From contig CAZYAK010000015.1 of the NCBI GenBank assembly GCA_964645935.1, positions 1 through 26,671 on the forward strand: a stretch of 26,671 nt of DNA, in the 5' to 3' direction. Under the pieces are notes generated by a model that was not told where the DNA came from, did not search any database, and saw nothing but the letters and a program-made list of their open reading frames with translations. Position numbers and translations under genes: made by a program. Every line of letters begins with the position of its first letter. Position 1 is the first letter of the stretch. Source of the DNA: CAZYAK01 sp964645935 (GTDB taxonomy: Bacteria; Patescibacteriota; Gracilibacteria; Peribacterales; Peribacteraceae). This document shows, one piece after another, positions 14,733 through 22,162 of this stretch.

Positions 14733-16331
14733 CTATGCTTCCTTCCCCCCGCCCACGCTCTGTTGGCTGGAGCGGCGGGCCCGGGCGTCGCCCAGGTCCT
14801 CGGCCAGCTCGCGCTCGGCATCTCGCGCATCCGCCTCCTGAGCCAGGGCCGCCTGCAGGGCTTTCTGGGCTACGGGGGGCTGTTTGTTCATGCCACCGCC
14901 CTTCCAGATCTTGTCGATGTTCACCCGGTAGAGGTTGTTGTAGACCTCCAGTTCGTTGGGGCCCGCGAGCTTCAGCACGTCCAGTTCCGGGGCGAACATC
15001 TCGGAGTAGCGGTCGCGGCGGCGGATGATCTTGGTGGTGCCGTCCGGATGGATCATGACGATGGCGGCGCGCTTGAGCGTGTTGAAGTTGCTGCTCATTA
15101 CCTGTGCGTATGCGCCCACGTCCATGATGGAGAGAAGGTCGCCGGCACGCAGCTTTGGCAGCTGAATGTCGCGGACGATGATGTCCCAGCAGTCGCACGT
15201 GTTTCCGGCCACAGTGACCGAGTGGATGCGCGGCGAGTTGATCTTGGATGCGGGGAGAATGTCGTAGTGCACGCCCGTTTGAATGAGCGCGTCGGGGACG
15301 AAGTTGTACGTGGAACCGTCGGCGATGACCACGCGGCTGTTCATGCCCAGGCGCTTCTTGGCGATCACCTTCATCAGGCCGATGCCGGCGTTCATGACGA
15401 TGCTCTTGCCCGGTTCGAAGATGAGCTGGATATCGTGGTCCACGCCGTGGCGGGCGAGGAGCCTCTGGAAGTACACAGGGAAGTCCTTCATGTCCTCAAT
15501 GGGGAAGGCTTCCTGCTCGCCGATGGCGGCTGGGAAACCGCCGCCAAGCGAAAGCCGCCGCACGCGGATGCCACGATCCTGGCATCGACGAATGAGTTTT
15601 ACGAAGATGCGGGCCGCAGCCTTGTACACACGCGGGTGATGCACATAGCCGCCCATGAAATGGAAGCCCTGGAAGTCCACGAAGGGGCTGTGTATGGCTA
15701 GGTCGATGGCGCGATCGATGTATCGGATGGGGATGCCGTACTTGTTGCCCTTGGTGGAGTAGCTGCCCACCTCCAGCATGGGATTCACGCGGATGACGGT
15801 ATCGATGTGCTTCTTGAGCTTCTTGGCGGTGGCCGCGATGTGCTCGATCTCCTCGATGGAGTCGGCTGTGATGGCCTGGATGCCCATCTTGGCCGCGAAG
15901 TGCAGGTCTTGCTCGCTCTTGTAGAGGTTGGTGAGCGTGATTTGCTTGGGCTTGAAGTCGGCCAGAAGACCCAAAATCACCTCACCCACACTGGAGCAGT
16001 CCAGCTCAAAGCCTTCCTCTCGCACCATGCGGAGGATGGCGAGGTTGGAATTGCATTTCACCGCGTACTGCAACGCGATGGGGGACGGGAACACCTTCTT
16101 CAGGCGGCGCAGACGCGAGCGGATCTCGCTCTCCACCATCACGTACAGTGGCGTCCCGTACTTCTGTACCAACTGATCGACGCCTACTCCCTCGATCTGC
16201 AGCATGCCCTTGCGGTCCTGGCTGAGGAATCCTTGCCACCGCTCGCGCATGTAGCGTGCGGAGACCGGCAGCGAGGCGGGCTCGGCCGTGTTCTTGCGGG
16301 TGTCGGGAGGGCGGGAGGGCTTCTTCTTCAC
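14733..16331 (-). CDS. Fold-III PLP-dependent amino acid decarboxylase (DAP/Orn/Arg type)
   Basis: Alanine-racemase-fold decarboxylase. The PLP lysine lies in YAVKCNSN (about residue 92). Other family motifs are FELDCSSVGE, HFMGGYVHHP, SLGGGFP, the phosphate-binding EPGKSIVMNAG, the catalytic Cys and substrate-binding Asp in NTCDCWDII, and DVGAYAQVMSSNFN. The substrate is unresolved: diaminopimelate, ornithine, lysine or arginine. Because agmatine deiminase and carbamoylputrescine amidase are nearby, an arginine decarboxylase role is my favoured inference. At 532 residues it is longer than DAP decarboxylase (about 420). The surplus is a basic N-terminus and a charged, Ala/Glu/Arg-rich C-terminal tail after about residue 480. 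The start is GTG at 16331, with ATG at 16250 as alternative. Confidence 0.82.
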   Translation of the reverse strand: MKKKPSRPPDTRKNTAEPASLPVSARYMRERWQGFLSQDRKGMLQIEGVGVDQLVQKYGTPLYVMVESEIRSRLRRLKKVFPSPIALQYAVKCNSNLAILRMVREEGFELDCSSVGEVILGLLADFKPKQITLTNLYKSEQDLHFAAKMGIQAITADSIEEIEHIAATAKKLKKHIDTVIRVNPMLEVGSYSTKGNKYGIPIRYIDRAIDLAIHSPFVDFQGFHFMGGYVHHPRVYKAAARIFVKLIRRCQDRGIRVRRLSLGGGFPAAIGEQEAFPIEDMKDFPVYFQRLLARHGVDHDIQLIFEPGKSIVMNAGIGLMKVIAKKRLGMNSRVVIADGSTYNFVPDALIQTGVHYDILPASKINSPRIHSVTVAGNTCDCWDIIVRDIQLPKLRAGDLLSIMDVGAYAQVMSSNFNTLKRAAIVMIHPDGTTKIIRRRDRYSEMFAPELDVLKLAGPNELEVYNNLYRVNIDKIWKGGGMNKQPPVAQKALQAALAQEADARDAERELAEDLGDARARRSSQQSVGGGKEA

Positions 16332-16365
16332 GGGCGTTTGGGGGAACGCGGAACAACAACGCGAA

Positions 16366-16371
16366 ATGTTA
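16366..16371 (-). promoter_or_regulatory. -10-like element of the decarboxylase gene
   Basis: TAACAT on the minus strand, 34 nt before the GTG at 16331. The leader contains TTCCCCC close to the start codon. Confidence 0.3.
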
Positions 16372-16427
16372 ATGGCCCGCTCCGTCCTGTCAAGCGATCC
16401 GGCTGATACGGCTGCGGAAAATCCCGA

Positions 16428-17264
16428 TCACGCCGCCGCGCCGTCCGCGCGGAAGAACGGGCGCATCTTCAGGCGCAGCAGTTCAGCCTCCTTGGCGGAC
16501 TTCCACACAGCAAGCCTGCACCGCGCCTTCATGCGAAAGACGTCTGCGAAGAGTGCGGGATCGAACTGTGACGCGCTCTCTACCGTACGAAAGAAAAACG
16601 CGAAGTGCCTAGACAGCTCCTCTGGCAGAACGCAGTCCACCACGTAGTCGCCGCAAACCCACAGGATGTAGCCCTCCTTGGGGAACGGCGTGCGCTCTGC
16701 GATGACACACTCTCCCACGGCGCCCGCCATGCGCGTGGCGTGGCGGTCCAGGAACGTGTCGTTGCCGTACAGCCGGTGCCCCCGCGGTCCCATGCCGGCA
16801 TAGAGGCGCGTCTCGGTCTCGGTCATCCCCAGTAGGTGCAGCGGGTGTGAGTCGTACTCGTACCACTCCTGTTCCGGCGCCTGCTCGATGATCTTGGCGA
16901 TGACGTGGTTCCACACCGGATCCAGCGCCGCGAGCGATTCCGCAGTGAAGTCGCGCTTCTCGCCATCCTTACGCGGGAGTTCCACTACGCCGTCGCCCTC
17001 GTCGAGGTAGCGGCGGCGCACGGTGTCGGAGAACCGCACAAGGTGTGACGCCCACACCAGGTTAAGGGAGAGCTTCCCCTTCTCACGGAGCAGCACCTGC
17101 GCCTCGACGAGCTGTGCGACTGTGCGATACAGGTTCTGGATGGAGGCATCCACGTGTCGCTCCGCGAGGAGCCCATGGAGTGTGCTCACGTCCACGCCCG
17201 GCTGCTCGGCGAGCAGCTCCACGATGGAACTCTGGAGGGGGTGGAGGGGGTCGAGAACGGCCAT
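16428..17264 (-). CDS. Winged-helix protein, candidate polyamine-locus regulator
   Basis: 278 residues. Residues about 8-70 look like a winged-helix DNA-binding domain (LQSSIVELLAEQPGVDVSTLHGLL, recognition-helix-like DASIQNLYRTVAQLVEAQVLL, wing-like REKGKLSLN). The rest (about 105-278) is unfamiliar: DPVWNHVIAKIIE, YGNDTFLDRHATRMAG, YILWVCGDYVVDCVLPEELSRHFAFFF. It may be a ligand-sensing domain, loosely like those of TrmB-type regulators; this is inference. It sits upstream of the decarboxylase gene on the same strand (96 bp apart). Its promoter spacer is filled by an AGAACA-N8-TGTTCT palindrome, so autoregulation is plausible. There is no Shine-Dalgarno site. Confidence 0.7.
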   Translation of the reverse strand: MAVLDPLHPLQSSIVELLAEQPGVDVSTLHGLLAERHVDASIQNLYRTVAQLVEAQVLLREKGKLSLNLVWASHLVRFSDTVRRRYLDEGDGVVELPRKDGEKRDFTAESLAALDPVWNHVIAKIIEQAPEQEWYEYDSHPLHLLGMTETETRLYAGMGPRGHRLYGNDTFLDRHATRMAGAVGECVIAERTPFPKEGYILWVCGDYVVDCVLPEELSRHFAFFFRTVESASQFDPALFADVFRMKARCRLAVWKSAKEAELLRLKMRPFFRADGAAA

Positions 17265-17319
17265 GGTGCAGTGAGAAGGAATTCTCGTGTTTCAAGAACT
17301 TCCGGTCGTTTCTCCTAAA

Positions 17320-17349
17320 ATTGTAGAACAAAACAGGGTGTTCTGTCAA
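17320..17349 (-). promoter_or_regulatory. Consensus promoter with palindromic operator in the spacer
   Basis: On the minus strand: TTGACA (17349-17344), 18-nt spacer, TACAAT (17325-17320). The spacer is filled by the inverted repeat AGAACA-N8-TGTTCT (17325-17344), each half touching one promoter element. A repressor bound there would block RNA polymerase. The downstream winged-helix gene is the obvious candidate; the half-sites also resemble Gram-positive LexA boxes. Confidence 0.75.
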
Positions 17350-17479
17350 CACCCCGCGGGGAATTGCAACAACGAACAGGTAAAGCTTGGCAGAATGGAG
17401 CCGAAAAATAGGACCACGTCGCTTCCTGCACGATCATCCACCCAAGAGACGTACGGCGAAAAACCTGTGGTCTTTGGCC

Positions 17480-17710
17480 TCAAATCCCGCCTTTCCTGTG
17501 AAGGGGAGTCAATGATAAGAATTTTGGCTTACATAAGGGCTCTTCCAAAATATCTCCCGATGTGGTATTCTTGGAATGGAAAGCAGAATCTGGCTCAGGG
17601 TTGATAAAAATATCAATCATTGTACAATAATATTGTTCATCAGGCGTCGAGGCGCTGGAGCACGAGGCATATTCGTATCGATCGGAGACGGGATTGGTCT
17701 TCGCCAACAA
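17480..17710 (-). CDS. Doubtful small ORF in the AT-rich spacer (76 aa)
   Basis: Begins with TTG, has no Shine-Dalgarno site and no family I recognise. Residue composition is fairly natural (DEQYYCTMIDIFINPEPDSAF) and the DNA is AT-rich, unlike its neighbours. It overlaps the palindrome cluster, which argues against coding. It could be an acquired orphan or chance. Confidence 0.2.
   Translation of the reverse strand: MLAKTNPVSDRYEYASCSSASTPDEQYYCTMIDIFINPEPDSAFHSKNTTSGDILEEPLCKPKFLSLTPLHRKGGI
17601..17636. repeat. Cluster of overlapping AT-rich palindromes
   Basis: TTGATA-N4-TATCAA (17601-17616), ATTGTACAAT (17619-17628) and ACAATAATATTGT (17624-17636) lie next to or over one another. On the plus strand TTGATA and TACAAT (17623-17628) are 16 nt apart, like a promoter. 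A short RNA or a regulator-binding region is possible. Confidence 0.4.
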
Positions 17711-17732
17711 CCCCGTCGCGCGTGCGGCGGGG
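17711..17732 (-). terminator. Hairpin after the DHS-like gene
   Basis: CCCCGTCGC and GCGGCGGGG pair over 9 bp (one T-G) with a 4-nt loop, 18 nt after the stop codon of the minus-strand gene. The following TTGTTGG is a weak T tract. Confidence 0.5.
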
Positions 17733-17750
17733 TACGGTGGCGGAGCGTGA

Positions 17751-18848
17751 TTAGAGGTCTAGGAGGATGGCGGCGATCCAGGGGAACGCCACAGTGACGT
17801 CGCTCTGGATGACTTGGTAGTAGCTGGAGGTGGAGAGCTTGTCCCACGTGATCTTCTCCTTGCCTCCTGCGCCCGAGTACGAGCCGTAGGACATGGGGGA
17901 GGAGCCGATCTCCACGAAGCCCGCCCAGTCACGGACTTTGGGGTTTTGGAGATCGTGCTTGATGGAGGGGACGACGCAGATGGGGAAGTCCGCCGCGATG
18001 CCGCCGCCCAGCTGGAGGAAGGCGATTGGGTGGTCCTTGGACTCCTCCATATACCAGTCGTACATCCACGTGAAGTAGTCGAGGCCTGTCTTCATGACGG
18101 AGGCATCCACCGTGGGGCCGACACCCTTTCTGTGCTTCCCGGAGTAGGTGTAACTGGCGAAAATGTTGCCCATGGTGGAGTCCTCGAACCCGGGGATGAC
18201 GATGGGGACCTTCTTCTCGTAGGCCGCGAGCGTCCAGCAGTCGGCGGGGTTGGCGGCGGGGTCCGGCTTGATGAGCCCATCCTTATAGAGGCGGCGGAAG
18301 TACTCGTGCGGGAAGTAGCGCTCGTGTTTCTTCTCCGCGTCCTTCCACATCTTGAGGAGGTGCGGCTCCATAATGCGCACGCTTTCGTCCTCCGGGAGGA
18401 AGGTGTCTGTGATGCGGCGCAGGCCCGCGTCCCGGAGCTCCGCCTCCTGCTCGGGGGTGAGCTCGGTGTAGCGGGGGATGTACGCGTAGTGCGAGTGGGC
18501 GACGTAGCGGTAGTACGACTCCTCGTGGTTGGCTGCAGTGGCGGAGACCAGGTGCACCTTGCCCTTGCGGATGAGCTCAGCGAGCGTCACGCCGACCTGG
18601 AAGGAGCTGAGCGCGCCGGAGAGCGTCACCACGATCTTGCCGCCGTTCTTCAGGTGCTGTTTCAGCCAGAGGGCGGCCTGTAGGGTGGAGCCGCCGTTGC
18701 AGTGGCGCAGCGTCTGTTCTGCAAAATCGGAGACAGGGCTCGCGCTCTTGCCGATGAATGGCGAGATGGCGCCCGTACGGTTCTTGCCCGTGGATTCGGG
18801 GACGATGAACTTGCGGAGGGCAGGCGAGAGCTTGGTGAACTTCTTCAT
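17751..18848 (-). CDS. Deoxyhypusine synthase-family enzyme with catalytic lysine
   Basis: 365 residues of the deoxyhypusine synthase fold (NAD-binding: IVVTLSGALSSFQVGVTLAELIRKGKVHLVSATAANHEE; IPIVIPGFEDSTMGNIF-like segment; LQLGGGIAADFP). Near the C-terminus ITWDKL (Trp335, Lys337) aligns with the eukaryotic VSWGKI motif that holds the Lys forming the enzyme-butylamine imine. Bacteria have no eIF5A, so a polyamine such as putrescine or agmatine is the likely acceptor, as in bacterial homospermidine synthases of this family. It is divergent from its paralogue at 19008. The ATG at 18848 is preceded by a pyrimidine-rich leader (TTTTCCC) and TACGAT 29 nt upstream. Confidence 0.85.
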   Translation of the reverse strand: MKKFTKLSPALRKFIVPESTGKNRTGAISPFIGKSASPVSDFAEQTLRHCNGGSTLQAALWLKQHLKNGGKIVVTLSGALSSFQVGVTLAELIRKGKVHLVSATAANHEESYYRYVAHSHYAYIPRYTELTPEQEAELRDAGLRRITDTFLPEDESVRIMEPHLLKMWKDAEKKHERYFPHEYFRRLYKDGLIKPDPAANPADCWTLAAYEKKVPIVIPGFEDSTMGNIFASYTYSGKHRKGVGPTVDASVMKTGLDYFTWMYDWYMEESKDHPIAFLQLGGGIAADFPICVVPSIKHDLQNPKVRDWAGFVEIGSSPMSYGSYSGAGGKEKITWDKLSTSSYYQVIQSDVTVAFPWIAAILLDL

Positions 18849-18877
18849 CGGGATGGGTGCGGGAAAAGACGCGAAAA

Positions 18878-18883
18878 ATCGTA
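18878..18883 (-). promoter_or_regulatory. -10-like element of the first DHS-like gene
   Basis: TACGAT on the minus strand, 29 nt before the ATG at 18848, followed by a C/T-rich leader. Arrangement and spacing mirror those of the divergent paralogue. Confidence 0.4.
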
Positions 18884-18971
18884 CCCGTGCCGGTCCAGGA
18901 ATCCAGCGTAACCCGGCCGATTCTTGAAAACCGGCAATCGGGAAGGGGCTCGCGCGGACGCGGCGACGTGG

Positions 18972-18977
18972 TACGCT
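18972..18977 (+). promoter_or_regulatory. -10-like element of the second DHS-like gene
   Basis: TACGCT, 30 nt before the ATG at 19008, then a C/T-rich leader with two TTCCCC runs. Confidence 0.4.
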
Positions 18978-19007
18978 TTTCCCCCGCCGCGCTTCCCCAG
19001 TCCCGCC

Positions 19008-20084
19008 ATGGCCACCAAGCAAGAGCTCCTCCAAGATCCCATCGAGCACATCGATCCGACGTCGTTTAACGCCGTGCCGATCATCGATCAGATGGGGAAG
19101 ATGGCCTTCCAGGCCCGCAACCTCTCACGTGCGTGCAAGATCGTAGACAAGATGATGCAGGAGGATCTCACGGTGGTGCTGACGCTGGCTGGCTGCACCA
19201 TCTCCGCGGGCATGAAACAGTGCCTGCTGCGGATGCTTCGCGACAACATGGTGGACGCCATCGTCGCCACGGGCGCCACGATGGTGGATATGGACCTCTT
19301 CGAGGCGCTGGGGTACCGACACTACTCGGGCACGACGCACGTGGGAGACGACGAGCTACGGGCCCTGCGCATCGACCGTATCTACGACACGTTCATCGAC
19401 GAGGAAGACCTCCGTGCCGTGGACGAGGTGACGTACGCCATCGCCACCGCGCTGGAGCCGCGTCCCCACAGCTCCCGCGAGATTATGGCTGCGATGGGCA
19501 AGTACCTGGTCGACCGGGATTTGGGCAAAGACAGCGTGCTGCGCGTGGCGTACGAGATGGGCATCCCCGTCTTCGTGCCGTCGTTCTCGGACTGTTCTGC
19601 GGGTTTCGGCTTCGTGAAGCACCAGGTGGAGAGCCCCTCCGCGTACTGCTCGCACGACTCGGTGGCGGACTTCCGTGAGCTCACGCAGATCAAGATCGCC
19701 GGCGGCGGATCGGCGATGATCATCATCGGAGGTGGCGTGCCCAAGAACTTCACGGCCGATACCGTGGTGTGCGCCGAGGTGCTGGGGCACGACGTGGCCA
19801 CCCATAAGTACGCCATCCAGCTGACGGTGGCCGACGAGCGCGACGGCGCGCTCTCGGGCTCCTCCCTCACGGAGGCCGGCACGTCCTCCACGTCGGATGT
19901 CGCGGAGCAGATGGTGTTCTGTGAGTTCTCGCTCGCTCTCCCCTTGATGGTGAGCTACCTGCACCACAAGGGCGATTGGAGGTCCCGCAAGGGCAAGCGC
20001 ATGAGCGAGCTCTTCGCGCGCGGGGCGCGGTTGGAGATGAAGCAGGGGGCGAACGCGCCGATCGGGGCGGCAACCGCTCGCTGA
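19008..20084 (+). CDS. Deoxyhypusine synthase-like paralogue lacking the catalytic lysine
   Basis: 358 residues. The N-terminal half is close to deoxyhypusine synthases (FQARNLSRACKIVDKMMQED, LTLAGCTISAGMKQCLLRMLRDNMVDAIVATGATMVDMDLFEALGYRHYSG). The NAD-binding C-terminal part keeps GGGSAMIIIGGGVPKNF. Where the active enzyme has SWGK, this protein reads TEAGTSSTS (about residues 288-296), so no lysine can form the imine intermediate. The downstream strand (FCEFSLALPLMV) still aligns. It may be a non-covalent variant, a different enzyme, or a partner of the lysine-bearing paralogue. The ATG at 19008 is used; the upstream in-frame start at 18924 precedes the promoter box. aguB follows 31 nt later. 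Confidence 0.83.
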   Translation: MATKQELLQDPIEHIDPTSFNAVPIIDQMGKMAFQARNLSRACKIVDKMMQEDLTVVLTLAGCTISAGMKQCLLRMLRDNMVDAIVATGATMVDMDLFEALGYRHYSGTTHVGDDELRALRIDRIYDTFIDEEDLRAVDEVTYAIATALEPRPHSSREIMAAMGKYLVDRDLGKDSVLRVAYEMGIPVFVPSFSDCSAGFGFVKHQVESPSAYCSHDSVADFRELTQIKIAGGGSAMIIIGGGVPKNFTADTVVCAEVLGHDVATHKYAIQLTVADERDGALSGSSLTEAGTSSTSDVAEQMVFCEFSLALPLMVSYLHHKGDWRSRKGKRMSELFARGARLEMKQGANAPIGAATAR

Positions 20085-20101
20085 AGGCCGCGCGCGTGGG
20101 T

Positions 20102-20107
20102 TACACT
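20102..20107 (+). promoter_or_regulatory. -10 element of aguB (leaderless geometry)
   Basis: TACACT, then 8 nt, then the ATG at 20116. This allows separate expression from the DHS-like gene that ends 17 nt upstream. Confidence 0.5.
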
Positions 20108-20115
20108 CGCCCGGT

Positions 20116-21033
20116 ATGGCTACTACGCGTGAAGTCACCGTCGGCCTGATCCAGATGCGTCCGGGCAAGGACGCGGACGACAGCCTGAGGACCGCCCTCC
20201 TGCGCATCGAGGAGGCCGCGGGCATGGGTGCGCAGATCGTCGCGTTGCCGGAGCTCTTCCAGAGCCCGTACTTCTGCCAGCGGAAGCACGATCCCTCCGC
20301 CTTCGACCTGGCGGAGACGATTCCCGGCAAGACCACCGAGGCGCTCGCGGCAGCGGCCGAGGAGCACGGCATCGTGCTCGTGGCCGGTTCCATTTACGAG
20401 GAGGCAAAGGGCAAGTACTACAACACGACGCCCGTCTTTGGGCCCGACGGCGGGCTGATCGGGACGTACCGCAAGACGCACATCCCCGAGGACATCCTCT
20501 ACCATGAGCAGCACTACTTCGAGCCGGGGGACACCGGGGTGCGCGTGTTCGACACGCCGTTCGGCAAGGTGGCGCCGCTCATCTGCTACGACCAGTGGTT
20601 CCCCGAGGCCGCGCGCATCGCCTGCCTCCGGGGCGCGGAGATCCTCTTCTATCCCACCGCCATCGGCGTGGTGGACGGCTCCGTGGAGGAGAACATCACG
20701 GGCGACTGGGAGCAGATGTGGCGGAACGCCATGCTCGGGCATGCCGCCTCCAACAACGTCTTCGTGGCTGCCATCAACCGCACGGGGCGCGAGGACGCCA
20801 TTCATTTCTGGGGCGGGTCGTTCGTGGCCGATCCCAGCAGCGCGCTCATCACCAAGGCCGGCGCGGAGGAGACCATCGTGCTCGCGCGCTGCGACCTGGG
20901 CCGCGTGAAGCCGCTGCGCGACTCGTGGCGGTTCCTGCACAACCGCCGCACCGACGCGTACGGACCGCTCTCCGACAAGCACGACTGGTCCATGGACCAG
21001 TTCGGCGGGGCGGGGAAGGTGCCGAAGCGTTGA
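20116..21033 (+). CDS. aguB: N-carbamoylputrescine amidase
   Basis: Nitrilase-superfamily enzyme that hydrolyses N-carbamoylputrescine to putrescine, ammonia and carbon dioxide. The 305 residues show the Glu-Lys-Cys triad: Glu46 (ALPELFQSPYFCQ), Lys120 (GTYRKTHIPED) and Cys157 (PLICYDQWFPEAAR). ENITGDWEQMWRNAMLGHAASNNVFVAAINR and the C-terminal FLHNRRTDAYGPL are typical of AguB rather than general nitrilases. It lies between the DHS-like gene and agmatine deiminase on the same strand, matching the second step of the agmatine route. Confidence 0.93.
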   Translation: MATTREVTVGLIQMRPGKDADDSLRTALLRIEEAAGMGAQIVALPELFQSPYFCQRKHDPSAFDLAETIPGKTTEALAAAAEEHGIVLVAGSIYEEAKGKYYNTTPVFGPDGGLIGTYRKTHIPEDILYHEQHYFEPGDTGVRVFDTPFGKVAPLICYDQWFPEAARIACLRGAEILFYPTAIGVVDGSVEENITGDWEQMWRNAMLGHAASNNVFVAAINRTGREDAIHFWGGSFVADPSSALITKAGAEETIVLARCDLGRVKPLRDSWRFLHNRRTDAYGPLSDKHDWSMDQFGGAGKVPKR

Positions 21034-21057
21034 GTCGTCCCGGCGCGCGCCTTCCGC

Positions 21058-21063
21058 TAGGCT
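21058..21063 (+). promoter_or_regulatory. -10 element of aguA (leaderless geometry)
   Basis: TAGGCT, 7 nt before the ATG at 21071, located in the 37-nt gap after aguB. Confidence 0.45.
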
Positions 21064-21070
21064 CCCGGCC

Positions 21071-22159
21071 ATGACCGACTTCTCGCCCGACACGCCCGCC
21101 GCCAAGGGGTTCCGCATGCCCGCCGAGTGGGAACCGCACGAGGCTACGCTCCTGACCTGGCCCCACGACGAGCGGCATTGGCCGGGGCTCTTTGGGAAAA
21201 TCCCCGCGATGTGGGCGCGTATGACCAAGGAACTGGAGGAGCACGAGGACGTGCATATTGTCACGCATGACGGGGAGACGGAGGAGTCCGTGAAGGTTGA
21301 GCTGAGGAAGGCAGGCGTCCAAGGCGACCGTGTGCGCCTCCATCGCATTCCCAGTAACTTCGCCTGGGTGCGCGATCACGGGCCGATCGTCGTCAAGAAC
21401 GCGGCGGGCGAACGGTTGTTCCTCGATTGGCTGTTCAATGCCCACGGCAACCAATGGGAGCACGAGCTGGATGATCGCGTCCCTTCCGCTCTCGGGCGGG
21501 ACATGGGCGTGCCGGTGTTGCGGGTGCCCATGGTCCTGGAGGGCGGGTCCATCGATGTGAACGGCAAGGGGATGCTCATCACCACCGAGGATTGCCTGCT
21601 CAATCCCAACCGCAATCCGGGTTTCAGCAAGGCGCAGATCGAGACGTTCCTCACGGATCATCTCGGACTTTCCAAGATTTTGTGGCTGGGAAAGGGAATC
21701 GTCGGAGACGATACGAGCGGTCATGTGGACGACCTCACGCGTTTCGTGGCGGAGGACACCGTCGTGACCATCGTGAACGACGACGAGTCCGACCCGGACC
21801 ATGCGCCGCTCGCCGAGAACCTGGAGCGCCTGCGATCGATGACCGACCAGGACGGGAAGCCCTTGAGGATCATCCCCATCCGGCAGCCCAAGCCCGTGTA
21901 CGTGTCGGAACATGCCCCCACCCAGGCCATGGTCAACGGGAAGCGCGGCTACCGCATCCCGGCGAGCTACGCCAACTTCTACATTGCGAACGGCAAGGTG
22001 CTTGTGCCGGTATGGGATGATCCCGCGGACGCCGACGCGGTGGATGCGCTTCAGCGCTGTTTCCCGGACCGGAAGATCGTGCCCATCGACAGCCGCGACC
22101 TGACGTGGGGTTTCGGGTCGTTCCACTGCTCCACGCAGCAGATGCCGGCGGGGCGGTGA
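21071..22159 (+). CDS. aguA: Agmatine deiminase
   Basis: Converts agmatine to N-carbamoylputrescine and ammonia in the cytoplasm. The 362-residue protein has the family landmarks: MPAEWEPHEATLLTWPHDERHW, WVRDHGPIVV, EGGSIDVNGKGMLITTEDCLLNPNRNP, GDDTSGHVDDLTRFV and the C-terminal nucleophile Cys353 in GSFHCSTQQMPA. Length is normal. It follows aguB by 37 nt with no Shine-Dalgarno site but a TAGGCT box 7 nt before the ATG. Its stop is only 3 bp from the stop of the convergent next gene, leaving no room for a terminator between them. Confidence 0.93.
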   Translation: MTDFSPDTPAAKGFRMPAEWEPHEATLLTWPHDERHWPGLFGKIPAMWARMTKELEEHEDVHIVTHDGETEESVKVELRKAGVQGDRVRLHRIPSNFAWVRDHGPIVVKNAAGERLFLDWLFNAHGNQWEHELDDRVPSALGRDMGVPVLRVPMVLEGGSIDVNGKGMLITTEDCLLNPNRNPGFSKAQIETFLTDHLGLSKILWLGKGIVGDDTSGHVDDLTRFVAEDTVVTIVNDDESDPDHAPLAENLERLRSMTDQDGKPLRIIPIRQPKPVYVSEHAPTQAMVNGKRGYRIPASYANFYIANGKVLVPVWDDPADADAVDALQRCFPDRKIVPIDSRDLTWGFGSFHCSTQQMPAGR

Positions 22160-22162
22160 GGG

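Larger units (their letters stand above)
17265..17750. other. AT-rich spacer between regulator and DHS-like gene
   Basis: Holds the regulator promoter and operator (17320-17349), a low-GC stretch with overlapping palindromes (17601-17636), a doubtful small ORF (17480-17710, minus) and the hairpin after the DHS-like gene (17711-17732). No gene is certain. Confidence 0.5.
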
